Source: Labilibaculum filiforme | GTDB lineage: Bacteria > Bacteroidota > Bacteroidia > Bacteroidales > Marinifilaceae | Direction of reading: 5' to 3' | DNA: 64,000 nucleotides | NCBI RefSeq assembly: GCF_002843315.1 | Contig: NZ_MVDD01000001.1 | Span: 310,001-374,000 of the forward strand | Part shown: positions 26,496-38,104 of the stretch, piece after piece | Layout of the letters: every line of letters starts with the position of its first letter | Position numbering within the stretch: position 1 is the stretch's first letter | Notes under the pieces: generated by a model | Database searches by the model: none | What the model was told of the DNA's origin: nothing | What the model saw: only the letters and a program-made list of their open reading frames with translations | Translations under genes and position numbers: made by a program

Positions 26496-28184
26496 CTAAT
26501 CAGCAAGTAATTTTTTATACCTTATTCTTTTCGGTCCTTCGTCCCCCATTCTCTTTTTCCGGTTGATCTCATAATCAGAATACCCTCCCTCAAAAAACTG
26601 AACATGTGAATCGCCTTCGAACGCTAAAATATGAGTAGCAATTCTATCCAAAAACCACCGGTCGTGAGAAATTACTACTGCGCAACCAGCAAAACTTTCC
26701 AAACCTTCTTCCAGCGCACGTAATGTATTTACATCAATATCATTGGTAGGCTCATCGAGTAGCAAAACATTAGCTTCTTCTTTTAAGGTTAATGCCAAAT
26801 GTAAGCGATTCCGTTCTCCTCCTGAAAGTACTCCACATTTCTTTTCTTGATCAGCTCCATTAAAATTAAAACGACCAACATAAGCTCGGGCATTCACGGT
26901 CCTTCCGCCTACATTAATTAAATCGCCACCACCAGAAATTACCTCGTAAACCGATTTTTCTGGATCAATATCCGCATGTTGTTGGTCAACGTATCCAACT
27001 TTTACCGTGTCTCCAACTTCAAAAGTTCCTTTATCGGGTTGTTCCAAATTCATAATCATTCTAAAAAGAGTGGTTTTACCAGCTCCATTTGGACCAATAA
27101 CACCAACAATACCTGCAGGAGGCAACTCAAATTCTAAGTCATCAAACAATAACTTATTTCCAAACGCTTTTGATACTCCCTGAACTTGTATCACTTTAGT
27201 ACCCAATCGTGGACCATTTGGAATAAAAATTTCCAATTTCTCCTCCTTCTCTTTCAAATCCTCATTCATCATGCTATCGTAAGCACTCAAACGAGCTTTG
27301 CTTTTTGCTTGACGCGCTTTAGGCGCCATCCGCACCCACTCCAACTCTCTCTCCAGAGTCTTACGTCGCTTACTAGCTGTTTTTTCTTCCATAGCCATAC
27401 GTTTGGTCTTTTGATCCAACCAAGCGCTGTAATTCCCTTTCCAAGGAATTCCTTCTCCTCTATCTAATTCAAGAATCCATCCGGCAACATTATCCAAAAA
27501 GTATCTATCGTGAGTAATACTTATTACCGTTCCTTTGTATTGCGATAGATGTTGTTCCAACCACTCTACCGATTCCGCATCCAAATGGTTAGTAGGCTCA
27601 TCCAAAAGTAAAATATCAGGTTCCTGCAATAACAACCTGCACAAAGCAACACGTCTTCGTTCCCCTCCCGAACAGTTTTTAATTAATGCATCTCCCTCTG
27701 GACAACGCAGTGCATCCATTGCACGTTCCAATTTAGTATCTAAATTCCATGCATCAAAATGGTCGATTTTTTCTTGAAGATCGGCCTGCTCATCCATCAC
27801 CGCCTGCATTTTATCAGGATCTTCCAATACCTCTGGATCACCAAATTTTAAATTAACCGCTTCATAAGCATTCAATGCATCAACAATTTCTTGAACTCCT
27901 TCCTCTACAATTTCTCGCACCGTTTTACTATCATCCAAAATCGGCTCCTGCGCCAAATAGCCAATATTATGCTCTTTCGACCAAACAACATGTCCGTCAA
28001 AAGAACTTTCGAGGCCGGCAATAATTTTAAGTAGAGTAGATTTACCAGAACCATTTAATCCAATAATTCCAATCTTAGCTCCATAGAAAAAAGAAAGATT
28101 GATGTTATTCAGTACTTTTTTTTGTGAAGAAAAGGTTTTACTAACCCGATCCATCGAAAAAATAATCTTTTTATCGTCCGACAT
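26496..28184 (-). CDS. ettA: energy-dependent translational throttle protein EttA (ABC-F)
   Basis: A 562-residue ABC-F ATPase without membrane segments that binds the ribosomal E site and gates the first elongation steps by ATP/ADP ratio. Two ATPase halves: Walker A GLNGSGKST and GPNGAGKTT, signatures CSGGERRRVALCRLLLQ and LSGGERNRLHLAL, Walker B ILLLDEPTNHLD and VLLLDEPTNDID. The linker and arm carry WVRMAPKARQAKSKARLSAYD, an EttA mark. The ATG at 28184 (MSDDKKIIFSMDRVSKTF) is the family start; an upstream ATG at 28211 adds nine residues and is less likely. Confidence 0.95.
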   Translation of the reverse strand: MSDDKKIIFSMDRVSKTFSSQKKVLNNINLSFFYGAKIGIIGLNGSGKSTLLKIIAGLESSFDGHVVWSKEHNIGYLAQEPILDDSKTVREIVEEGVQEIVDALNAYEAVNLKFGDPEVLEDPDKMQAVMDEQADLQEKIDHFDAWNLDTKLERAMDALRCPEGDALIKNCSGGERRRVALCRLLLQEPDILLLDEPTNHLDAESVEWLEQHLSQYKGTVISITHDRYFLDNVAGWILELDRGEGIPWKGNYSAWLDQKTKRMAMEEKTASKRRKTLERELEWVRMAPKARQAKSKARLSAYDSMMNEDLKEKEEKLEIFIPNGPRLGTKVIQVQGVSKAFGNKLLFDDLEFELPPAGIVGVIGPNGAGKTTLFRMIMNLEQPDKGTFEVGDTVKVGYVDQQHADIDPEKSVYEVISGGGDLINVGGRTVNARAYVGRFNFNGADQEKKCGVLSGGERNRLHLALTLKEEANVLLLDEPTNDIDVNTLRALEEGLESFAGCAVVISHDRWFLDRIATHILAFEGDSHVQFFEGGYSDYEINRKKRMGDEGPKRIRYKKLLAD

Positions 28185-28386
28185 TATTTCGTTTTTATAA
28201 ATTTTATACAATTTTCAATACAAAAATAGAAAATTTGGATTGATAATTTACCAAATCCTTTATACTGGAAATATTAATTTATAGACCGATCTCGACTCTA
28301 TTTTCATTTTCAAAACTAAAATGAAATTTTGTCTTTTTATTATGCTTAAATATCGCTATTTTTAGCAGTTAAATAATGGTGCTATT

Positions 28387-28896
28387 ATGGAGAAAACAGC
28401 AAATAAAAAGCTTTCTGAATTACTTGAACAGATAGGTGTTGAAACCAAAAAGAAGATTTATTGGGAGGAAACATTAGACTCTTCCATTGTTGTAAAAACG
28501 CATCCAAACAAAAGAAACATTCCCATAACCGAAGCCAAAATTTTATTGGTAGAAGACCAACCAAGCAATCGAAAAACCATTGAAGTCTATCTAAAGCAAA
28601 AAGTGGGTAAAGTAGATATTGCAGAAAATGGTAAACAAGCAGTAGAACTTTTCGAAAAAGAACAATACGATATTGTTTTAATGGATTTGCAAATGCCGAT
28701 TATGGGAGGGATAGAAGCTTCCTTACGAATGCGTAAAATTGAAGAAAACCGCGATTTTTCTATTCCAATTATTGCTTTTACGGCAAATTTCTATTCCGAC
28801 GATAAGGAAATATCAATTGAGGTAGGAATGGATGCTTATCTTTCAAAACCTTTTCAGAGTAAAACCTTATTTGGTTTAATGCAAGAGTACATTTAG
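28387..28896 (+). CDS. orphan response regulator (REC only)
   Basis: A 169-residue protein with a single receiver domain at about 48-169: acidic pair Glu56/Asp57 (LLVEDQPSN), phosphoacceptor Asp100 (IVLMDLQMP), Thr132 of AFTAN and Lys154 of LSKPF. The first 47 residues are a Lys/Glu-rich extension of unknown use. There is no output domain, so it probably acts by protein contact in a phosphorelay, perhaps with a hybrid kinase elsewhere. It faces enolase across a shared terminator. A TATTTTTA element lies 23 bases before the ATG. Confidence 0.88.
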   Translation: MEKTANKKLSELLEQIGVETKKKIYWEETLDSSIVVKTHPNKRNIPITEAKILLVEDQPSNRKTIEVYLKQKVGKVDIAENGKQAVELFEKEQYDIVLMDLQMPIMGGIEASLRMRKIEENRDFSIPIIAFTANFYSDDKEISIEVGMDAYLSKPFQSKTLFGLMQEYI

Positions 28897-28917
28897 AACA
28901 ACAAAAAGCAAAAAAAA

Positions 28918-28935
28918 GGGATCTGTAAAGATCCC
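28918..28935. terminator. bidirectional terminator between the response regulator and eno
   Basis: Stem GGGATCT/AGATCCC with a 4-base loop, flanked by A8 on the left and T8 on the right, so it works for both converging genes. Confidence 0.85.
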
Positions 28936-28959
28936 TTTTTTTAATATATCTAATTAAGC

Positions 28960-30255
<1,296 letters not shown>

Positions 30256-30319
30256 TTAAAAGTTTTACTGATTTATTTATACGATTAAATGCAATCGTAT
30301 GCAATTCTTATAGGGTACT

Positions 30320-30353
30320 AAAAAAGGGATAAAGATTTAACTTTACCCCCTTT
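30320..30353 (-). terminator. terminator of the ribosomal gene cluster
   Basis: Read on the minus strand: GGGGGTAAAG, a 6-base loop, CTTTATCCC and six T. It lies 20 bases after the rplQ stop and marks the end of the 18-kb cluster. Confidence 0.8.
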
Positions 30354-30372
30354 AATATTGTAGAAAGGAAGC

Positions 30373-30900
30373 TTATTCTTCTTCCTTTTTAGTAGCTTTT
30401 GATGCAGCTTTTGGAGCCTCAGGTGCTGTTTCAGCCTTAACTTCTGATGCTTCGGTTGCTACTTCTTCTGAAGCTTTAGAACCACTACGTTTTCTACGTG
30501 TTGATTTTTTAGCTACAGCTTTCTTTTCAGTCAAGTAAGTTTCGTTAAAATCAACCAATTCCACGATACACATTTCTGCATTATCACCTAAACGGTTACC
30601 AGTCTTTAAAATTCTGGTATAACCACCGTTACGATTAGTGATTTTTGGTGAAACTTCTCTAAACAACTCAGTAACCGCTTCTTTTTGTTTTAAATAACCA
30701 AAAACAATACGTCTTGAGTGAGTAGAATCAACTTTACTTTTTGAAATTAGAGGCTCAACATACATTTTTAAAGCTTTCGCCTTAGCTGTAGTAGTTGAGA
30801 TTCTTTTATGCAAAATCAAAGAAGAAGCCATATTTGAAAGCATTGCTTTTCTATGTGCTGTTTTTCTTCCTAAATGATTAAATTTCTTTCTATGTCTCAT
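30373..30900 (-). CDS. rplQ: 50S ribosomal protein L17
   Basis: 175 residues. The core (1-120; [21 protein letters not shown]) is typical L17 near the peptide exit tunnel. It carries an extra tail of about 55 residues (from about 121) rich in Lys, Ala and Glu, with a [12 protein letters not shown] patch. Such tails occur in Bacteroidetes L17; role unknown. It ends the alpha operon, 6 bases after rpoA. Confidence 0.95.
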   Translation of the reverse strand: MRHRKKFNHLGRKTAHRKAMLSNMASSLILHKRISTTTAKAKALKMYVEPLISKSKVDSTHSRRIVFGYLKQKEAVTELFREVSPKITNRNGGYTRILKTGNRLGDNAEMCIVELVDFNETYLTEKKAVAKKSTRRKRSGSKASEEVATEASEVKAETAPEAPKAASKATKKEEE

Positions 30901-30906
30901 TTTCCC

Positions 30907-31899
30907 TTATTCCTTATCTAATTTATACTTAGAAATATCCATACCGAAAGTAAGATTCAAGGATACCAATAGATCATCCAGCTCGGTTAAGGATTTCTTA
31001 CCAAAGTTTCTAAATTTCAGAAGGTCATTCCTGTTGAACTGTACTAAATCACCTAAAGTATCCACATCGGCAGCTTTCAAACAATTCAAAGCACGAACTG
31101 AAAGATCCATGTCTACCAGTTTTGTTTTCAATAGTTGACGCATATGCAAAACTTCTTCATCAAACTCTTCATTTGCAAATTTCTCATCAGAGTCAAGAGT
31201 AATCTTTTCGTCTGAGAACAACATGAAGTGGTAAATAAGAATTTTAGCAGCCTCTTTTAAAGCATCTTTTGGGTGAACCGAACCATCCGTAGTAATATCA
31301 AAAACCAATTTTTCATAGTCAGTTTTTTGCTCTACTCGATAGTTTTCAACAGCATATTTAACATTCTTGATTGGTGTAAAAATTGAATCAATCGGAATTA
31401 CTCCAAATTCTACATCAACAGGTTTGTTTTCAACAGAAGGTACGTATCCGCGACCTTTGTTAATAGCTAAATCCATTTGCAATTTGGCAGAGCTGTCCAT
31501 TTTGCAAATTACAAGCTCTGGATTCAACACTTCGAAACCTGTTAGAAACTTGTTAATATCGCCAGCTGTTAAAGTATCCTGATCTGAGATAGTTACTGTA
31601 ACCAACTCACTGTCAACTTCTTCAACTTTTTGTTTAAACCGAACTTGCTTCAGGTTCAGGATCATCTCAGTAACATCTTCGATTACGCCTGGTATTGTAG
31701 AAAATTCATGATCAACACCCTGTATTTTGATAGTAGTAATCGCAAATCCCTCTAACGAAGAAAGTAATATTCTTCTTAAGGCATTACCAATTGTTATACC
31801 ATATCCAGGCTCTAATGGACGAAATTCGAATTTACCGAATTTATTGTCTGCGTCGAGCATGATAACTTTGTCCGGTTTCTGGAAAGCTAAAATTGCCAT
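30907..31899 (-). CDS. rpoA: DNA-directed RNA polymerase subunit alpha
   Basis: 330 residues. The N-terminal dimer domain (about 1-230; [17 protein letters not shown]) assembles beta and beta', and the C-terminal domain (about 255-325; [34 protein letters not shown]) contacts UP elements and activators. Length and order (S4 before, L17 after) are as in other bacteria. Gaps to neighbours are 21 and 6 bases. Confidence 0.97.
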   Translation of the reverse strand: MAILAFQKPDKVIMLDADNKFGKFEFRPLEPGYGITIGNALRRILLSSLEGFAITTIKIQGVDHEFSTIPGVIEDVTEMILNLKQVRFKQKVEEVDSELVTVTISDQDTLTAGDINKFLTGFEVLNPELVICKMDSSAKLQMDLAINKGRGYVPSVENKPVDVEFGVIPIDSIFTPIKNVKYAVENYRVEQKTDYEKLVFDITTDGSVHPKDALKEAAKILIYHFMLFSDEKITLDSDEKFANEEFDEEVLHMRQLLKTKLVDMDLSVRALNCLKAADVDTLGDLVQFNRNDLLKFRNFGKKSLTELDDLLVSLNLTFGMDISKYKLDKE

Positions 31900-31920
31900 A
31901 AATTACTGATTAACTATTTA

Positions 31921-32529
31921 TTACTTAGAATACAATTCAACGATTAACTGTTCCTTGATGTTTTCAGGAATTTCCGTTCTTTCTGGTGTATTAAGGAACT
32001 TACCACTAAGAGAGGTTTGATCCCATTCTAACCAAGATGATTGGTTATATCTAGCAGTAGATAAAGAATCGGTAATAACTTCTAAAGACTTCGATTTTTC
32101 ACGAATTCCGATGATATCCCCAGCTTTTACTGAATAGGAAGGAATGTTACAAACTTGTCCATTAACAGTTACGTGCTTATGGCTAACCAACTGACGAGCA
32201 GCTGATCTTGTTGGAGCTACACCTAATCTGAAAATTACATTGTCTAAACGACACTCTAAAAGTTGTAATAAAACTTCACCAGTAATACCTTTACTTCGCG
32301 CGGCCTTTTCAAATAAGTTTGAGAATTGTTTCTCCAATACACCGTAAGTGTATTTTGCTTTTTGTTTTTCTTTTAGCTGAACACCATATTCAGACATTTT
32401 CTTTCTTCTACGGCTATTACCGTGCTGCCCTGGAGGGTAGTTTTTGTTCTCAAATGCCTTATCAGGTCCAAAAATTGCTTCACCAAATTTACGAGCAATT
32501 CTACTCTTTGGTCCAATATATCTAGCCAT
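31921..32529 (-). CDS. rpsD: 30S ribosomal protein S4
   Basis: 202 residues; primary 16S binder and, in E. coli, the alpha-operon regulator. The S4 RNA-binding fold is at about 93-155 ([32 protein letters not shown]). It lacks the N-terminal zinc cysteines found in some bacteria. The preceding 125-base gap (32530-32654) is the longest in this part of the cluster and could house an S4-type leader, but I see no clear structure. Confidence 0.96.
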   Translation of the reverse strand: MARYIGPKSRIARKFGEAIFGPDKAFENKNYPPGQHGNSRRRKKMSEYGVQLKEKQKAKYTYGVLEKQFSNLFEKAARSKGITGEVLLQLLECRLDNVIFRLGVAPTRSAARQLVSHKHVTVNGQVCNIPSYSVKAGDIIGIREKSKSLEVITDSLSTARYNQSSWLEWDQTSLSGKFLNTPERTEIPENIKEQLIVELYSK

Positions 32530-32654
32530 TACTTCTTAAATTTAAATTTTTCTAACAATAGAAACTTTGCCTTAAGTTTTGAATTATAAAAGTGCCGCGT
32601 TTTTTAGAGAGGATATCAATAAAACTAATTCAAAATCTTATATAGCATTTTTTA

Positions 32655-33044
32655 TTAAACTCTACGTCTCTTAGGAGGACGACATCCGTTGTGTGGTAAT
32701 GGAGTAACATCTACGATTTCCGCAATGTCGATTCCACATGAATTGATCGCACGAATAGCCGATTCACGACCATTTCCAGGACCTTTTACATATACTTTCA
32801 CTTTTCTTAAACCAAGATCATGAGCAACTTTTCCACAGTCTGTTGCAGCTTGTTGAGCAGCATATGGAGTGTTCTTTTTAGAACCTCTGAAACCCATTTT
32901 ACCAGCTGAAGACCAAGAAATAACTTGTCCTGTGCCATTGGTTAAGGAAATGATAATATTGTTAAAAGATGAATGGATATGCGCCTGTCCTACAGGTTCA
33001 ATTTTTACTACCCTCTTTTTAACTGATACTGACTTTTTTGCCAT
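32655..33044 (-). CDS. rpsK: 30S ribosomal protein S11
   Basis: 129 residues; forms part of the platform near the E site. The body has [31 protein letters not shown] and the C-terminal CRPPKRRRV typical of S11. It sits 10 bases after rpsM. Confidence 0.96.
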   Translation of the reverse strand: MAKKSVSVKKRVVKIEPVGQAHIHSSFNNIIISLTNGTGQVISWSSAGKMGFRGSKKNTPYAAQQAATDCGKVAHDLGLRKVKVYVKGPGNGRESAIRAINSCGIDIAEIVDVTPLPHNGCRPPKRRRV

Positions 33045-33054
33045 AACTTAACAA

Positions 33055-33432
33055 TTATTTAGTTGCTTTCTTTTTGTTAGCAACTGTTTTTCTCTTACCT
33101 TTTCTAGTACGTGAGTTGTTTTTTGTTCTTTGACCACGTACTGGCAATCCAATACGATGACGAATACCACGATAACAACCAATATCCATCAAACGTTTAA
33201 TATTCAGTTGATTTAAAGAACGTAATTCACCCTCAACTTTTAAATTAGCATTAATCGCTTGACGAATACGACCAGACTCATCATCAGTCCAATCCTTTAC
33301 TTGCTTATCGTAAGAAACTTCCGCTTCATCCAAAATCTGACGAGCAGCACTTCTACCGATACCGTAGATATAGGTCAAGCTAATTATCCCTCTTTTATTT
33401 TGAGGCAAATCAACTCCAACAATTCTAGCCAT
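33055..33432 (-). CDS. rpsM: 30S ribosomal protein S13
   Basis: 125 residues; in the 30S head, contacts the P-site tRNA and L5. Starts [26 protein letters not shown] and ends with a Lys-rich tail that reaches the tRNA. It is 37 bases after rpmJ. Confidence 0.96.
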   Translation of the reverse strand: MARIVGVDLPQNKRGIISLTYIYGIGRSAARQILDEAEVSYDKQVKDWTDDESGRIRQAINANLKVEGELRSLNQLNIKRLMDIGCYRGIRHRIGLPVRGQRTKNNSRTRKGKRKTVANKKKATK

Positions 33433-33469
33433 AAATTAAAATATTTATCTATTACAAAGTTTTACTAAA

Positions 33470-33586
33470 TTATCCTTGACGTTGCTTGAACTTAGGATTC
33501 TTTTTATTAATCACATACAAACGTCCTTTTCTTCTTACGATCTTACAATCGTCAGAACGTTTCTTTACAGATGCTCTTACCTTCAT
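33470..33586 (-). CDS. rpmJ: 50S ribosomal protein L36, zinc-free type
   Basis: A 38-residue gene read directly from sequence. It begins [20 protein letters not shown] and ends KFKQRQG. Of the four zinc ligands of the usual L36 (C11, C14, C27, H33), only Cys14 remains; the others are Ser, Asn and Phe. It is thus the zinc-independent type. Gap to infA is 11 bases. Confidence 0.95.
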   Translation of the reverse strand: MKVRASVKKRSDDCKIVRRKGRLYVINKKNPKFKQRQG

Positions 33587-33597
33587 TATTATTAAAT

Positions 33598-33819
33598 TTA
33601 ATTTTTATATCTAAAAGTAATGCGCCCTTTTGTAAGATCATAAGGTGACATTTCTACTTTAACCTTATCACCAGGCAGAATCTTAATGTAGTGCATTCTC
33701 ATCTTACCGGAAATGTGAGCTGTTATCACATGTCCATTTTCAAGTTCTACACGAAACATTGCATTCGATAATGCTTCGGTAATTGTACCATCTTGTTCTA
33801 TTGAAGGCTGTTTAGCCAT
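33598..33819 (-). CDS. infA: translation initiation factor IF-1
   Basis: 73 residues, a single OB-fold that blocks the A site during initiation. [19 protein letters not shown] and [23 protein letters not shown] are typical. Position between map and rpmJ is conserved. Confidence 0.96.
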   Translation of the reverse strand: MAKQPSIEQDGTITEALSNAMFRVELENGHVITAHISGKMRMHYIKILPGDKVKVEMSPYDLTKGRITFRYKN

Positions 33820-33836
33820 AAGCTTTTAAAATTTTA

Positions 33837-34604
33837 TTAGTTTATATCTTCAATAAATTCAAAACTGGATAAGATCTGTGCCTTTCCCTTTCGAACTACC
33901 ACGGTATGTTCGAAATGCGCTGAAGGTTTTCCATCAGCAGTAACAATTGCCCAACCATCACTATCCTGATAAATATCTCTTTTTCCAAGATTAAACATCG
34001 GTTCAATTGCAACGACCAGTCCTTCTCTCAATTTCAATCCACGTCCTTTTTTTCCATAATTCGGAACTTGCGGATCTTCATGAAGATTTTTCCCAATTCC
34101 GTGGCCTACCATTTCTCGAACTACAGAAACTAAATTCTGCTCTGCATGCTTTTGAATAGCAAAACCTATATCGCCTAAATGATTACCTTCTATAGCTTGC
34201 TCTACGCCTTTGTAAAGTGCCTCTTTGGTAACCTTCAACAGTTGCCGAATATCAGGAGCTACCGAACCAACAGTAAAGGTATAAGCCGAATCGCCATAAA
34301 AACCATTCAACAAAACACCACAATCACAGGATACAATATCTCCTTCTTTCAGCTTATAGCTAGATGGAATTCCATGAACAACCTGACTGTTTATAGAAAC
34401 ACATAAGGTATTCGGGAATCCATCATAACCAAGAAACCCTGGCTTAGCACCATTGTCTCTTATATACTCCTCTGCGATCTTATCCAACCTTAAAGTTGAA
34501 ATTCCAGGGGCTATTTCTCTTGATATTACACCTAAAGTTTTTGCCACCAGTAAGTTGCTCATTTTGAGCAACTCTATTTCCTCCTCTGTTTTGTAAAAAA
34601 TCAT
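33837..34604 (-). CDS. map: methionine aminopeptidase, type I
   Basis: 255 residues; removes the N-terminal Met of nascent proteins. The dinuclear metal site is complete: Asp94, Asp105, His168, Glu201 and Glu232, with His77 in the substrate pocket. No N-terminal zinc extension. It lies within the spc part of the cluster, 21 bases after secY and 17 before infA, coupling its dose to ribosome output. Confidence 0.95.
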   Translation of the reverse strand: MIFYKTEEEIELLKMSNLLVAKTLGVISREIAPGISTLRLDKIAEEYIRDNGAKPGFLGYDGFPNTLCVSINSQVVHGIPSSYKLKEGDIVSCDCGVLLNGFYGDSAYTFTVGSVAPDIRQLLKVTKEALYKGVEQAIEGNHLGDIGFAIQKHAEQNLVSVVREMVGHGIGKNLHEDPQVPNYGKKGRGLKLREGLVVAIEPMFNLGKRDIYQDSDGWAIVTADGKPSAHFEHTVVVRKGKAQILSSFEFIEDIN

Positions 34605-34625
34605 TGCAAAGAAAGCAAAAATATT

Positions 34626-35969
34626 TTAATATGCAGCAGCTCCTCCTGCAGATTTACCTTTTATTCTACCCGACTTCATTAATCCATCGTAGTGACGCAT
34701 CAAAAGATGGCTCTCAATTTGCTGTAAAGTATCCAATACAACACCTACTAAAATCAATAAAGAAGTTCCGCCAAAAAATTGTGCAAACTGATTATTCACT
34801 CCACCTATCATAGCAAAAGCAGGTAATATTGCCACCAATCCTAAAAATAAAGATCCTGGCAAAGTAATACGCGACATTACTGTATCTAAAAAGTCGATGG
34901 TTTTTTTACCTGGTTTTATTCCAGGTATAAATCCGCCATTCTTTTTCATATCCTCCGCCATTTGCGTTGGATTAACAGTAATTGCTGTATAGAAATAAGT
35001 AAATAATACAATCATCACAAAGAATAATGCATTGTAGTAAAATCCAGTAAAATCGGATAATGCTGCAGCTACTCCAGTTAAAGCATCAGAACTAGCATAG
35101 TTAACAAACGCCATTGGCAAGAACATAATTGCTTGTGCAAAGATGATTGGCATTACACCAGCAGCATTCACTTTTAAAGGAATGTACTGGCGAACCCCAC
35201 CATATTGTTTGTTTCCTACGATTCGTTTTGCATACTGAACAGGAATCTTCCGTGTTCCTTGTACTAACAAAATTGTAGCGGCAAAAACCAGGAATAAAAT
35301 TACTATTTCAATAACTAGTAAAATTAAACCACCTCCTTGACCTTCAATTTTAGAAAGTAATTCAGCAAAGAACGAGAATGGTAATCTTGCGATAATACCG
35401 ATCATGATGATTATTGAAATTCCATTACCAATACCTTTATCAGTAATTTTCTCACCTAACCACATAATAAACATCGAACCTGCTGCAAGAATCATCACAG
35501 AAGATACTGTAAACAATGTACCTTTAAGAATAAAGGCTGTTTCAGGTAGTTGTGAATGTAAGTTTAATAGATATCCTGGTGCTTGAAGTACAAGAATTAT
35601 AACCGTTAGATACCTTGTAATCTGATTGATTTTTCGACGACCGCTCTCTCCTTCTTTTTGTAACTTTTGAAAATATGGAACCGCAATTCCCATTAACTGA
35701 ATTACAATAGAGGCAGAGATATAGGGCATGATTCCTAAAGCGAAGATTGATGCATTCGAAAATGCTCCCCCGGAAAACATATCTAATAATCCCAAAACTC
35801 CTTCCGAAGTTTGAGTTTTTAACGCGCCTAACTGTGCAGGGTCTACCCCTGGCAATACAACCATGGTACCTAAACGATACACTAACACAAGACCGAGAGT
35901 AGTTAAGATTCGAGATCTTAAATCCTCAATCTTCCAGATGTTCTTCAATGTTTCTATTAAACCTTTCAT
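34626..35969 (-). CDS. secY: protein translocase subunit SecY
   Basis: 447 residues with ten membrane segments, the pore of the Sec translocon. Visible: FSGGAFSNASIFALGIMPYISASIV (plug/TM2 region), GIGNGISIIIMIGI, and KNGGFIPGIKPGKKT in the cytosolic loop before TM9. Follows rplO by 8 bases, as in most bacteria. Confidence 0.96.
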   Translation of the reverse strand: MKGLIETLKNIWKIEDLRSRILTTLGLVLVYRLGTMVVLPGVDPAQLGALKTQTSEGVLGLLDMFSGGAFSNASIFALGIMPYISASIVIQLMGIAVPYFQKLQKEGESGRRKINQITRYLTVIILVLQAPGYLLNLHSQLPETAFILKGTLFTVSSVMILAAGSMFIMWLGEKITDKGIGNGISIIIMIGIIARLPFSFFAELLSKIEGQGGGLILLVIEIVILFLVFAATILLVQGTRKIPVQYAKRIVGNKQYGGVRQYIPLKVNAAGVMPIIFAQAIMFLPMAFVNYASSDALTGVAAALSDFTGFYYNALFFVMIVLFTYFYTAITVNPTQMAEDMKKNGGFIPGIKPGKKTIDFLDTVMSRITLPGSLFLGLVAILPAFAMIGGVNNQFAQFFGGTSLLILVGVVLDTLQQIESHLLMRHYDGLMKSGRIKGKSAGGAAAY

Positions 35970-35977
35970 ATCTAAAC

Positions 35978-36424
35978 TTACAATTTAACAACTGTTCCTT
36001 CGACTGCTTCAATCGCGGCAATTGCCGATTTTGAGAATGCGTGAGCTTTTACTTCTAGCTTCGCAGTAATAGTTCCATGTCCTAAAATCTTAACATTGTC
36101 GTTTTTTGACACCATACCTGCTGCTATCAATACTTCTTTGTCGATTGTAGTAATGTTATTCTTTTCTGCTAAGGCTTGTAAAACTTCAACATTAATAGCT
36201 TTATATTCTTTTCTATTAACGTTCTTAAATCCAAACTTAGGAACTCTTCGTTGCAAAGGCATTTGACCACCTTCGAATCCAACTTTTTTAGAGTATCCAG
36301 ATCTTGACTTCGCACCCTTATGTCCTCTGGTTGAAGTACCACCTCTACCAGATCCTTGTCCGCGACCAATTCTTTTTGAAGTCTTAGTTGATCCTTCTGC
36401 GGGTTTTAAGTTACTTAAGTCCAT
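35978..36424 (-). CDS. rplO: 50S ribosomal protein L15
   Basis: 148 residues. N-terminal Gly/Arg-rich tail ([24 protein letters not shown]) threads into 23S rRNA; the globular part follows from about 65. Next to rpmD and secY as expected. Confidence 0.96.
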   Translation of the reverse strand: MDLSNLKPAEGSTKTSKRIGRGQGSGRGGTSTRGHKGAKSRSGYSKKVGFEGGQMPLQRRVPKFGFKNVNRKEYKAINVEVLQALAEKNNITTIDKEVLIAAGMVSKNDNVKILGHGTITAKLEVKAHAFSKSAIAAIEAVEGTVVKL

Positions 36425-36453
36425 ATCTATTTAATACTAAATATTAACAATGA

Positions 36454-36630
36454 TTATTCTTCAACGGAAACAAGGTGTTGTACTTTAGCCACCATACCTT
36501 TAATTTGTGGTGTAGCTTCATGTTCAACAGTTGCATTGATCTTGTTTAATCCCAATGCTTCCAAGGTTTTCTTTTGGCGATCAGTGCTTCCAATTTTGCT
36601 CTTTACCTGAGTAATTTTAATCTTAGCCAT
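36454..36630 (-). CDS. rpmD: 50S ribosomal protein L30
   Basis: A 58-residue gene read directly from sequence, between rpsE and rplO. It starts [20 protein letters not shown], continues with [20 protein letters not shown] and ends LVSVEE. Length and pattern are standard for bacterial L30. Confidence 0.95.
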   Translation of the reverse strand: MAKIKITQVKSKIGSTDRQKKTLEALGLNKINATVEHEATPQIKGMVAKVQHLVSVEE

Positions 36631-36641
36631 TTCCTTTTATC

Positions 36642-37154
36642 TTAACCGTTAAACACTTTATCTAATGATACACCTCTGTGTTCAGCAACTGTATGAGCAT
36701 CTCTTAATTCAGCTAATGCACCAATTGTTGCTTTTACAAGGTTATGTGGGTTTGATGAACCTTTTGATTTAGCAAGTACATCTGTTACCCCAACACTTTC
36801 CAATACAGCACGCATCGCACCACCGGCTTTTACTCCGGTACCATGAGAAGCAGGCTTAATGAAAACCTCTGCTCCGCCAAATCTTGAAAGCTGTTCGTGA
36901 GGAATAGTTCCTTTATAAACAGGTACTTTAATCAAATTTTTCTTTGCTGCATCAACACCTTTTGAAATAGCAGTAGTTACTTCGTTTGCTTTACCAAGTC
37001 CCCAACCTACTAATCCGTTTTCGTTTCCTACAACTACAATTGCAGAAAAACTGAAGGTTCTACCCCCTTTTGTTACTTTAGTAACACGATTAATAGCTAC
37101 AAGCCTATCTTTAAGATCTGCATCGCTAGTTTTAATGTTCTTATTATCTGCCAT
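36642..37154 (-). CDS. rpsE: 30S ribosomal protein S5
   Basis: 170 residues; sits at the mRNA entry tunnel and affects accuracy. Double-stranded RNA-binding N-domain (about 15-80; [25 protein letters not shown]) and the second domain with [27 protein letters not shown]. 11 bases before rpmD. Confidence 0.96.
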   Translation of the reverse strand: MADNKNIKTSDADLKDRLVAINRVTKVTKGGRTFSFSAIVVVGNENGLVGWGLGKANEVTTAISKGVDAAKKNLIKVPVYKGTIPHEQLSRFGGAEVFIKPASHGTGVKAGGAMRAVLESVGVTDVLAKSKGSSNPHNLVKATIGALAELRDAHTVAEHRGVSLDKVFNG

Positions 37155-37159
37155 AATTA

Positions 37160-37516
37160 TTAAAATTTAAGGCCACTATTACGAGCAGCGTCCGCTAAAG
37201 ATTTAATTCTACCATGGTATAGATAACCATTTCTATCGAATACAACACTAGTAATTCCGGCTGCAACTGCTTTTTCAGCGATTGCTTTACCCACTAGCTC
37301 AGCTTGTTCAAGCTTAGTTGTAGTTTTCTCAGTGATTTCTTTTATCAAAGAGGAAGTTGCAACTATAGTTTGTCCTGATAAATCATCAATAATTTGTACT
37401 GAAATCTGCTTGTTAGAGCGAAAAACTGACATTCTAGGTCTTTCAGCAGTTCCAGCAATTGACTTACGAATTCTTCTTTTAATTCTAAGTCTTCTATCTT
37501 GCTTAGTTAAAGCCAT
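37160..37516 (-). CDS. rplR: 50S ribosomal protein L18
   Basis: 118 residues; binds 5S r[33 protein letters not shown] and the C-terminal [28 protein letters not shown] are typical. 5 bases before rpsE. Confidence 0.96.
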   Translation of the reverse strand: MALTKQDRRLRIKRRIRKSIAGTAERPRMSVFRSNKQISVQIIDDLSGQTIVATSSLIKEITEKTTTKLEQAELVGKAIAEKAVAAGITSVVFDRNGYLYHGRIKSLADAARNSGLKF

Positions 37517-37534
37517 AATTTACTTTTTTAGAAA

Positions 37535-38089
37535 TTATTTACCCGCAGATTTACCAGCTTTTCTTCTTAGCTGTTCACCAACAAATTTAACACCTTTACC
37601 TTTATATGGCTCAGGTTTTCTGAATGATCTGATTTTAGCTGCTACCTGACCAATAAGTTGTTTATCACAACTTTCTAATGTAATGATCGGGTTGGCACGC
37701 TTTTCAGTTACTGCAGTTACTTTTACCTCTGGAGCAATTTCCATATGGATAAGGTGAGAATAACCTAAAGCTAATTCCAAAATTTGACCGTTGGAAGTAG
37801 CACGGAATCCCACACCTACAAGTTCTTGCTGTGTTTTATATCCTTCAGCAACACCAAATACCATGTTGTTCATCAAAGAGCGGTACAAACCATGCATGGC
37901 TTTATGTCTTTTTTGTTCAGACGGACGCTCTAATACAACTGTATTTTCTTCAACAGATACCTTGATGTCAGCATCAATTTGTTGTGTTAATTCACCTTTA
38001 GGCCCTTTAACTGTTACTGAATTATCTTTATTCACCGTGACGCTTACTCCTGCAGGCAAATTGATAGGTAATTTTCCAATTCGTGACAT
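37535..38089 (-). CDS. rplF: 50S ribosomal protein L6
   Basis: 184 residues, two repeated alpha/beta domains contacting the sarcin-ricin loop region. MSRIGKLPINLPAGVSV at the start and the C-terminal EPYKGKGVKFVGEQLRRKAGKSAGK. Its start is preceded by a full GGAGG site 6 bases upstream, rare in this window. Confidence 0.96.
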   Translation of the reverse strand: MSRIGKLPINLPAGVSVTVNKDNSVTVKGPKGELTQQIDADIKVSVEENTVVLERPSEQKRHKAMHGLYRSLMNNMVFGVAEGYKTQQELVGVGFRATSNGQILELALGYSHLIHMEIAPEVKVTAVTEKRANPIITLESCDKQLIGQVAAKIRSFRKPEPYKGKGVKFVGEQLRRKAGKSAGK

Positions 38090-38095
38090 TTCTAT

Positions 38096-38103
38096 CCTCC
38101 TTT
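38096..38103 (-). promoter_or_regulatory. strong Shine-Dalgarno site before rplF
   Basis: On the minus strand AAAGGAGG precedes the rplF ATG with 6 bases between GGAGG and ATG. This is an ideal match to the 16S anti-SD, unlike most starts in the window. Confidence 0.75.
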
Positions 38104-38104
38104 A

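Noticed and set aside
32530-32654. S4 autoregulatory leader between rpsK and rpsD
   Set aside because: The gap is long for the cluster, but no stable stem or pseudoknot could be drawn.
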